Source: Clostridia bacterium (lineage in GTDB: Bacteria > Bacillota_A > Clostridia > TANB77 > CAG-508). Taken from it: a stretch of 6,464 nt of DNA. The position numbers and the translations under genes were made by a program. A model generated the notes under the pieces. It searched no databases. It was not told the origin of the DNA and saw only the letters and a list, made by a program, of their open reading frames with translations. Positions 1 through 5,098 of this stretch are shown piece by piece. Each line of letters opens with the position of its first letter. Position 1 is the first letter of the stretch. Where the stretch lies: the NCBI GenBank assembly GCA_022792975.1, contig JAAWCC010000020.1, positions 1-6,464 on the forward strand, written 5' to 3'.

Positions 1-62
1 ATAATTCCTAAAATTAAGATATATTTTATTAAGTCTCTTATATTTATTACAGCAATACTCAT
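1..62 (-). CDS. Start of an unidentified protein (partial, runs off left edge)
   Basis: An ATG at 62 is preceded by GAGGAG (68-73) at a 5-base spacing, and the frame stays open to the window edge. The 20 visible residues begin MSIAVINIRD and continue with a hydrophobic run (YILILGI), so an N-terminal signal or membrane anchor is likely. It lies 58 bases beyond the stop of the hydrolase gene and reads in the same direction, so it probably belongs to the same transcription unit. Too little is visible to name a family. There is no CGG in this stretch. The call rests on the good ribosome binding site and the open frame only. Confidence 0.6.
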   Translation of the reverse strand, partial: MSIAVINIRDLIKYILILGI

Positions 63-67
63 ATTTT

Positions 68-73
68 CTCCTC
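68..73 (-). promoter_or_regulatory. Ribosome binding site for the partial gene at the left edge
   Basis: GAGGAG on the minus strand sits 5 bases before the ATG at 62. It is the main reason for calling a gene here. Confidence 0.6.
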
Positions 74-111
74 AAGGTTATCCATATATTTAATAAAAAT
101 ATATGAACCTT
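74..111 (-). other. Intergenic stem-loop upstream of the partial gene
   Basis: In the 58-base gap after the hydrolase stop, AAGGTT (106-111) can pair with AACCTT (74-79). Inside that, ATATATTT (97-104) can pair with AAATATAT (84-91), with a small asymmetric internal loop and a 5-base top loop. It ends directly against the GAGGAG site of the next gene and has no following U run, so it does not look like an intrinsic terminator. It could mask or expose the ribosome binding site or stabilise an mRNA end. The inner stem is all A-T and could arise by chance in AT-rich DNA. Confidence 0.4.
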
Positions 112-120
112 CAGGTGCTT

Positions 121-752
121 TTATTCATATAAATGCTTTTCCTCTGCTATCAAGCCGAGGTTCCCCGGTGTCCTGGATATATTAATGTATCTTCTGGCAA
201 TACTATCAGTTTGTTTTTTATTGATTTAAGTATTTCTTTTTCATTTCCGAGTAGGAAGGTCACATCTACCATATGTTCCTTTAAACAGTGTGTCTCCTGT
301 GAATAATAATTTATGTTCTTCTGAATATAGAACAGTTCCACCGATTTGTATGTCCTGGTGTGTGTATCACCACTAATTCTATGTCTCCGAACATGAAGAG
401 CATCTCCTTGGTCTATACGTGAGTCTGCTTCTATTTCTACCTGCTTTGTTCCAATTAATACACTCAAGGTTATTTCTGGATTTTTTAGATTTTCATATTC
501 TATCCTATGGATTAATATTGTAGCGTTTGTGGCTCTTTTTAATTCTTCTAAGCCTGCTGTATGGTCTGCATGACAATGCGTTAAATATATATATTTTAGT
601 TTTGAGTTTAACAATTTTAAAGTTTCAAGTATTCTTTCTGGTTCTCCTGCTGGATCTATGCACATTGCTTCCTGCTTTTGTTCATCTGCTATTATATAAC
701 AGTTTGTATAATTTCCTATCATTGTTTCTATTTTTAATCTCTTTAAAATCAT
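121..752 (-). CDS. MBL-fold metallo-hydrolase (glyoxalase II-like), with five CGG +1 shifts
   Basis: A zinc-dependent hydrolase of the metallo-beta-lactamase superfamily, close to the small glyoxalase-II-like proteins often found near rel in Clostridia; its substrate is unknown. Skipping the first base of CGG at + positions 389, 343, 249, 167 and 157 gives 208 residues ending at TAA 121-123. The metal-binding set is then complete: THCHADH (58-64), HTPGHT (130-135), GDTLF (152-156) and PGHGEP (192-197). Without the shifts, HTPGH and GDT are lost and a false frame ends early at about 150. The first three shifts sum to a full codon, so the conventional frame stays open across them and hides the damage. 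The ATG at 752 follows AAAGGA (761-766) at 8 bases, overlapping the Rel stop. The shifted glycines are residues 122, 137, 168, 195 and 198. Residue 195 is the family's near-invariant PGHG glycine. Confidence 0.93.
155..157 (-). other. CGG +1 frameshift site, hydrolase Gly198
   Basis: The in-frame context is CCT CGG CTT. Skipping C (+ position 157) gives GGC, then LIAEEKHLYE and TAA at 121-123. The unshifted frame stays open only briefly and no longer matches the family. It lies just three codons after the previous site, the closest pair in the window. Confidence 0.85.
165..167 (-). other. CGG +1 frameshift site, hydrolase Gly195
   Basis: The context is CAC CGG GGA. Skipping C (+ position 167) gives GGG and restores PGHGEP, whose glycine follows a zinc-ligand histidine and is strongly conserved. 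The unshifted reading gives PGHRGTSA and a stop. Confidence 0.92.
247..249 (-). other. CGG +1 frameshift site, hydrolase Gly168
   Basis: The context is ACT CGG AAA. Skipping C (+ position 249) gives DLPTGNEKEI; reading on unshifted gives R, K and a TGA stop. DLPTG is typical of this family. Confidence 0.93.
341..343 (-). other. CGG +1 frameshift site, hydrolase Gly137
   Basis: The context is AAT CGG TGG. Skipping C (+ position 343) gives HTNGGTVLYSEEHK followed by LLFTGDTLF. Unshifted reading reaches a TAA nine codons later. Confidence 0.93.
387..389 (-). other. CGG +1 frameshift site, hydrolase Gly122
   Basis: The context is GTT CGG AGA. Skipping C (+ position 389) gives LHVGDIELVVIHTPGHT with the zinc-binding HTPGH. 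The unshifted frame reads RRHRISGDTHTRT, which matches nothing in the family. Confidence 0.94.
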
Positions 753-760
753 TTGTTTAT

Positions 761-766
761 TCCTTT
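761..766 (-). promoter_or_regulatory. Ribosome binding site of the hydrolase gene
   Basis: AAAGGA on the minus strand sits 8 bases before ATG 752 and overlaps the TAA stop of rel (765-767), which suggests translational coupling of the two genes. Confidence 0.7.
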
Positions 767-2960
767 ACTTCTTTCTATTTACTTCATATACGCTATCTAT
801 TTTTCTTAGTGTTTTAAGCACTTTATTTAATTCCTCTAAGCTTTCTACTTCTATTGTCATATTTGTTGTTACTATTCTATTTTTGTCTACTTTAGAATTT
901 ATAACTAACATGTTTGCTCTTAGTGTATTCATTTCTCTTGCAATATCTGCAACTAGCCCATCTCTATCATTTGATTTAAGTTCTACATCTACTTTATAGC
1001 TTGCTTTTTCCTCTATGCACCATTCTACATCTATTATTCTAGCTTCTTCTTGGAATAGGTCTTTTATATTTATACAGTCTTTTCTATGAACTGATACTCC
1101 TCTTCCTTTTGTTACATACCCTATAATTTCGTCTCCTGGTAATGGGTTGCAGCATTTTGAAAATTTAACCAAGCAGTTATCTATTCCTTTTACAATAACT
1201 CCTGATTTTGTATTTTTAATATGTGTTCTTTTCTTTGATGTTAGTTCTTCTATTTTTTCTTCAATATTTTCTTCTTCATGTTCTTGTCTGTATTCGTATA
1301 ATAGCTTTGATATTATTTTACCTGCTGAGATTGTACCAAAGCCTATTGCTGCATACATATCATTTAAGTTGCCAAATTTATATCTTTCCATTGCTGAATC
1401 AATATAATTTTGTTTATATAATTGTTCCTCATGCATTCCTATTCTTTTTATTTCTCTTTGAAGTAGGTCTTTTCCTTTTTCTATATTTTCTTCTCTGTCT
1501 TCTTTTTTGAACCATTGAAGGATTTTGTTTCTAGCACTTGAGCTTTGTACAAATTTTAGCCAATCTCTACTTGGACCTTTGCTATTATCTGTTGTAATTA
1601 TTTCTATTATGTCTCCATTATTTAGCTTTGTTATGATTGGCATCATTTTTCCATTTATCTTAGCACCTGTCATTTTATGTCCTATGTCTGTGTGTATATT
1701 GTATGCGAAGTCTATTGGAGTTGCACCTTTTGGAAGTACTTTTATGTCTCCATTTCTTGTGAATACATAAACCTCATCTTCAAATAATTCTGTTTTTAAT
1801 GTGTTTAAAAATTCTTGTGGGTCTGCTACATCTTTTTGCCACTCTAAGCTTTCTCTAAGCCATGATAACTTATCTTCCTCAACTTTTACTGTTGATTTTT
1901 TTGTTTTATTTGCTTCTTTATATGCCCAGTGTGCAGCGATACCAAATTCTGCAATCCTATGCATATCCCAAGTACGAAGCTGTACTTCAAATGGAGTTCC
2001 TTTTGGACCGAATTAGTGTTGTGTGTAATGATTGATACATATTTGCTTTTGGAAGTGCTATATAGTCTTTAAATCTTCCTGGCATTGGGTTATATAAATC
2101 ATGTACAACCCCAAGCGCTGCATAGCAGTCTTTTACTGAATTTACAATTATTCTAAGTGCAAGTAAATCATATACTTGGTCTAGACCTATATTATCTCTT
2201 TGCATTTTTCTATAAATACTATAAATGTGTTTTGCTCTTCCTGTTATTTGTGCATCTATTCTTTGAAGCTTTAATTCAAGTCTTATTTGTTCTTTTATTT
2301 TTTCTATAAATGCCAATCTTTCTTCTCTTTTTTCATCTAGTCCTTCTACTACTTCTCTGTATTCTTCTGGTTCTAAATATTTGAAGGCTAAATCCTCTAG
2401 CTCCCATTTTAATGAATACATTCCGAAGTCTATTTGCAAGTGGAGCATATAAATCCATTGTTTCTCTTGAATTTGCAATTTGTCTTTCTCTTTTTAAATA
2501 TTTTAATGTTCTCATGTTGTGAAGCCTGTCTGCTAGTTTTATTAAGATAACTCTTATATCTTTTCCCATTGCTAGAAACATTTTTCTATAATTTTCTACT
2601 TGCTGTTCTTCTTTGCTTGTGTATTGCAATTTTCCGAAGCTTTGTGACTCCATCCACCATTTCTGAAATTTCTTTCCCGAATTCTTGCTCTAATTCTTGT
2701 TTCGATACATCTGTATCTTCCACAACATCATGCAAAATAGCTGCGCAAATTGTTTCATCATCTAAGTTTATTTCTGATAAAATGTTTGCTACATTTAATG
2801 GGTGTATTATATAGCTTTCTCCTGATAACCTTTTTTGGTCTGCGTGTCTAGTTTTTGCAAATGTATATGCTTTTAAAATGAGCTTGCTATTGATTTTTTT
2901 TCTGTTTCTCTTTAATGTGTTTATTACATCATATATTGTTAATTCCTTTTGCTCCTCCAA
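765..2960 (-). CDS. relA: Bifunctional (p)ppGpp synthetase/hydrolase Rel, with three CGG +1 shifts
   Basis: The long RelA/SpoT homologue, which makes and degrades (p)ppGpp in the stringent response and binds ribosomes when amino acids run short. Skipping C at + positions 2636, 2425 and 2010 gives 730 residues, the usual length. In order: the HD hydrolase domain (RHADQ about 38-42, HPLNV 53-57, HDVVEDT 77-83, KLADRLHN 141-148); the synthetase domain ([14 protein letters not shown] from 295, YQSLHTT 308-314, EVQLRT 324-329); TGS from about 394 (DEVYVFT); a conserved Cys/His region near 600 ([10 protein letters not shown]); and a C-terminal ACT domain from about 656. Both enzymatic halves look intact. 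The start is TTG 2960: GAGGGG lies 7 bases upstream, a TAA lies two codons upstream in frame, and no ATG precedes the HD domain. The shifted glycines are 109 (VTKLGKL), 179 (NRLGMYS) and 317 (LIGPKG), all conserved in Rel. Unshifted translation would stop soon after residue 108. Confidence 0.97.
2008..2010 (-). other. CGG +1 frameshift site, Rel Gly317
   Basis: The context is ATT CGG TCC. Skipping C (+ position 2010) gives [18 protein letters not shown], the standard end of the synthetase domain. Unshifted reading gives RSKRNSI and a TGA stop. Confidence 0.96.
2423..2425 (-). other. CGG +1 frameshift site, Rel Gly179
   Basis: The context is CTT CGG AAT. Skipping C (+ position 2425) gives [19 protein letters not shown], matching the Rel consensus APLAxRLG followed by KWELEDLA. 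Unshifted reading gives [11 protein letters not shown] and leaves the family. Confidence 0.96.
2634..2636 (-). other. CGG +1 frameshift site, Rel Gly109
   Basis: The context is CTT CGG AAA. Skipping C (+ position 2636) gives [18 protein letters not shown], matching the Rel consensus TKLGKI. The unshifted frame ends at 2586. Confidence 0.97.
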
Positions 2961-2967
2961 ATTTTAT

Positions 2968-2973
2968 CCCCTC
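2968..2973 (-). promoter_or_regulatory. Ribosome binding site that fixes the TTG start of rel
   Basis: GAGGGG on the minus strand lies 7 bases before TTG 2960, in the 25-base gap after the recJ stop. It supports the non-ATG start. Confidence 0.7.
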
Positions 2974-2985
2974 TTTTCCTTAAGA

Positions 2986-4673
2986 TTATAGAGATTTACT
3001 TAAATCCTTTATATTCATTTGAATGCTTTCCATTCCATTATATGCATTAATTTCAAGATTTCCTACTATATCAATTTTATCTCCGAAGCCTATATTCTTC
3101 TGCATATTCTCCTAAATGAAATCCGATTGCATCAATTTGATTATTTTCGTCTCTTAGCCTTAATTTTAGATGTGCTCCTTCTGTTATTGCTCTTATTGAT
3201 TCTATTTTTAAATTTTTAATTAGAAATATCGGAGTTTCGTTTGCTTCGCCAAAGGGCTCTAGTTTTGATAGCTCTTTTACTATTTCAATTGATAGTTCTT
3301 TTAGAGTAACCTCCATGTCTATATCTAAACTTGGTTTTATATCTTGAATATTTAGCTTTTCTATATATTCATTTATATCATTTCTAAAGTCTTCTAATTT
3401 CCCTTTTTTTAAAGCAACACCGGCAAGCCATTGAATGCCCACCATATTTTTCTAAATCTTTGCTTACTGCATTTAATGCTTCATGCAAATCAAGTCCTGA
3501 AATGCTTCTTCCTGAGCCTTTACATATTCCATCTTCTTCACATAGAAGTATGCTAGGTTTTAGATACATATCTGTTATTTTGGAAGAAACTATTCCTATA
3601 ACTCCATGGTGCCATCCTTCTTTTGAAAGTACTATGATATTTTTTTCTTTTAGTTTTTTATTTTCTATTTCTTGTATTGCTTCTTCTAGTATTGCTTTTT
3701 CTGTGTCTTGTCTTTCTTTATTATATTCATTAAGTTTGCTTGTTAATTCTATTATATCTTTTAGATTCTCTGTTATAAATAATTTTAGAGCATCTTCTGC
3801 AAACCCCATTCTTCCACAAGCATTAATCCTTGGTGCTATACCGAATGAGACCATTCCTGAATTTATCTTTTTAAATCCGCATGAGTCTATTAGATATTTT
3901 AATCCTGGATTTTTGTGTACTTCTATTAGTTTTAGTCCCAGCTTTGTTATTACTCTATTTTCATCTACTAATGGTACTATATCTGATATTGTCCCAAGAC
4001 AAACTAAGTCCAAATATTTTAGATTTTCTTTTGCATCTAAGCCAAGTTTTATTGATAGCCCTTGAATTAACTTAAATACGACTCCAACTCCTGCAAGTTC
4101 TCTAAATGGATATTTACTATTTTCTATTTTAGGATCTACTACTGCAACTCCCTTCGGTAGAGTTTCAAGTGGCTCATGGTGGTCTGTTATTATTGTATCT
4201 ATTCCAAGACTATTTGCGTATTCTACATCATTAGTGCCTGAAATCCCACAATCCACTGTTACCATTAAAGTATATCCCTGTTCTGAAATTTGCTTTATTG
4301 CTTCTTTATTTAAACCATAACCTTGTTTTAATCTATTAGGTATATAATATCCAACTTCTAGACCTCTTTCTTCTAAAAATTTTTTTAAAACTGTTGTGCT
4401 TGTAATCCCATCTACATCATAATCTCCAAATATTATTAATTTCTCTTTATTTTCTATTGCTTTTATAATTCTATCTACTGCTTTTTTCATATCTGGTAGT
4501 AAGAATGGATCATAGAAATTATCTCTTGTTGGTTCTAAAAATATTTTTATTTGCTCATCTTTTAAGCCTTTGTTTGCAATTATTTGTGCTGTTATAAAAC
4601 TTATATTATATTTTTCTGATATTTTTTTTGCTGTTTCTCTGTCTCTTGGGGTATATTGCCATTTTTTATTCAT
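2986..4673 (-). CDS. recJ: Single-stranded-DNA-specific 5'-3' exonuclease RecJ, with two CGG +1 shifts
   Basis: A DHH-family nuclease that degrades single-stranded DNA 5' to 3' in recombination and mismatch repair in the cytoplasm. Skipping C at + positions 3422 and 3085 gives 561 residues, close to the short RecJ form (E. coli 577) and without the long extension of some Bacilli. The DHH domain carries DYDVDG (84-89), VDCG (140-143) and DHH (164-166), which bind the catalytic metals. Further on are NACGRMGFAEDA, HHGVIGIVSSKI and GGHSMACG (411-418) of the DHHA1 domain, then a C-terminal OB-like end (GDKIDIVGNLEINAYNG) finishing at TAA 2986-2988. The start is ATG 4673 because AAAGGAAG lies 10 bases upstream; an in-frame TTG at 4694 has no comparable site. 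The shifted glycines are 418 (MACGVAL) and 530 (RLGDKID). Many Clostridia have apt between recJ and rel, but here rel follows after 25 bases. Confidence 0.97.
3083..3085 (-). other. CGG +1 frameshift site, RecJ Gly530
   Basis: The context is CTT CGG AGA. Skipping C (+ position 3085) gives RLGDKIDIVGNLEINAYNG and 32 residues in all to TAA 2986. Unshifted reading stops at TAA after two codons. Confidence 0.94.
3420..3422 (-). other. CGG +1 frameshift site, RecJ Gly418
   Basis: The context is TGC CGG TGT. Skipping C (+ position 3422) gives GGHSMACGVALKKGKLEDF, matching the RecJ GGHxMAxG motif. The unshifted frame ends at 3384. Confidence 0.96.
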
Positions 4674-4683
4674 TTTGCCTATG

Positions 4684-4691
4684 CTTCCTTT
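4684..4691 (-). promoter_or_regulatory. Ribosome binding site that fixes the recJ start
   Basis: AAAGGAAG on the minus strand lies 10 bases before ATG 4673. It sits inside the reading frame of the alternative TTG start at 4694, which makes that longer start unlikely. Confidence 0.7.
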
Positions 4692-4700
4692 CAAATTAAA

Positions 4701-4736
4701 TATCCCTCAAAGGTTTTAGTTCTCTTTTGAGGGATA
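4701..4736 (-). terminator. Strong stem-loop between ylbF and recJ, possible terminator or attenuator
   Basis: On the minus strand TATCCCTCAAAAG (4724-4736) pairs with CTTTGAGGGATA (4701-4712): 12 base pairs with one bulged A and an 11-base loop, including five consecutive G-C-rich pairs. The downstream minus-strand sequence is TTTAATTTG, only a weak U tract, so termination may be partial. On the plus strand the following bases are more T-rich. It starts 9 bases after the ylbF stop and ends about 10 bases before the recJ ribosome binding site, so it could set the recJ-rel-hydrolase level or mark an mRNA processing site. Confidence 0.55.
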
Positions 4737-4745
4737 ATCTTTACT

Positions 4746-5081
4746 TTATTTTATCACATCTTGAACTGATTCTGCAATTATTTTATTTACGTCTGCTATT
4801 AATACATTGAATTTTAGCTCTATTTCAAAATATGTTTTAGCAAGCTCGTTTTGCATTAGTTCAATATAGATTTTTTGCATTTCTTCTAACTTTGTTTTTT
4901 CTTGTTCTTCCCCTTTTAAAGCCTCAAGTTGTACTTCATATCTCTTTTCTTCAAATTCTCTAATTTTAGCTTTTACATCAGGACTTCTATCTAATTCTTC
5001 TTTTATTTTTTTGTAATCTAAATATTCTGTACTTGTCTTAAGCTCTTGTGCTAGTTTGTTTGCTGTATCATATACATTCAT
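4746..5081 (-). CDS. YlbF/YmcA-family protein
   Basis: A small, almost entirely helical, charged protein of 111 residues that matches the Com_YlbF family. In Bacillus subtilis, YlbF and YmcA form a complex with YaaT that affects competence, sporulation and RNase Y-dependent mRNA maturation; whether this clostridial paralogue does the same is unknown. The sequence runs from MNVYDTANKLAQELKTS through ELDRSPDVKAKIREFEEKRYE to ELAKTYFEIELKFNVLIADVNKIIAE, with heptad-like hydrophobic spacing and no signal or membrane segment. GGAGG at 5091-5095 abuts the ATG at 5090 and lies 9 bases from ATG 5081, so 5081 is chosen. The gene starts 17 bases after the glycosyltransferase stop. It has no CGG and is the only complete gene here readable without a shift. 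Confidence 0.9.
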   Translation of the reverse strand: MNVYDTANKLAQELKTSTEYLDYKKIKEELDRSPDVKAKIREFEEKRYEVQLEALKGEEQEKTKLEEMQKIYIELMQNELAKTYFEIELKFNVLIADVNKIIAESVQDVIK

Positions 5082-5090
5082 AATAATCAT

Positions 5091-5095
5091 CCTCC
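5091..5095 (-). promoter_or_regulatory. Ribosome binding site that decides the ylbF-family start
   Basis: GGAGG on the minus strand is directly adjacent to the ATG at 5090 (spacing 0) but 9 bases from the in-frame ATG at 5081, favouring the latter. It lies just after the glycosyltransferase stop (5099-5101). Confidence 0.7.
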
Positions 5096-5098
5096 AAT

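Noticed and set aside
387..389. A prfB-like stimulated frameshift, prompted by AGGAG a little upstream of this site
   Set aside because: The upstream purine run is not found at the other sites (for example 2634-2636), and no stop codon occupies the shift position.
527..817. Open frames on the plus strand here and at several other places (for example 3460-4065 and 5242-5601)
   Set aside because: They lie opposite well-supported minus-strand genes, have low-complexity Leu/Phe/Ser-rich translations typical of antisense AT-rich DNA, and match no family I recognise.
4674..4694. A longer recJ starting at TTG 4694
   Set aside because: The good ribosome binding site AAAGGAAG would lie inside that extension, 10 bases before ATG 4673, and no comparable site precedes the TTG.
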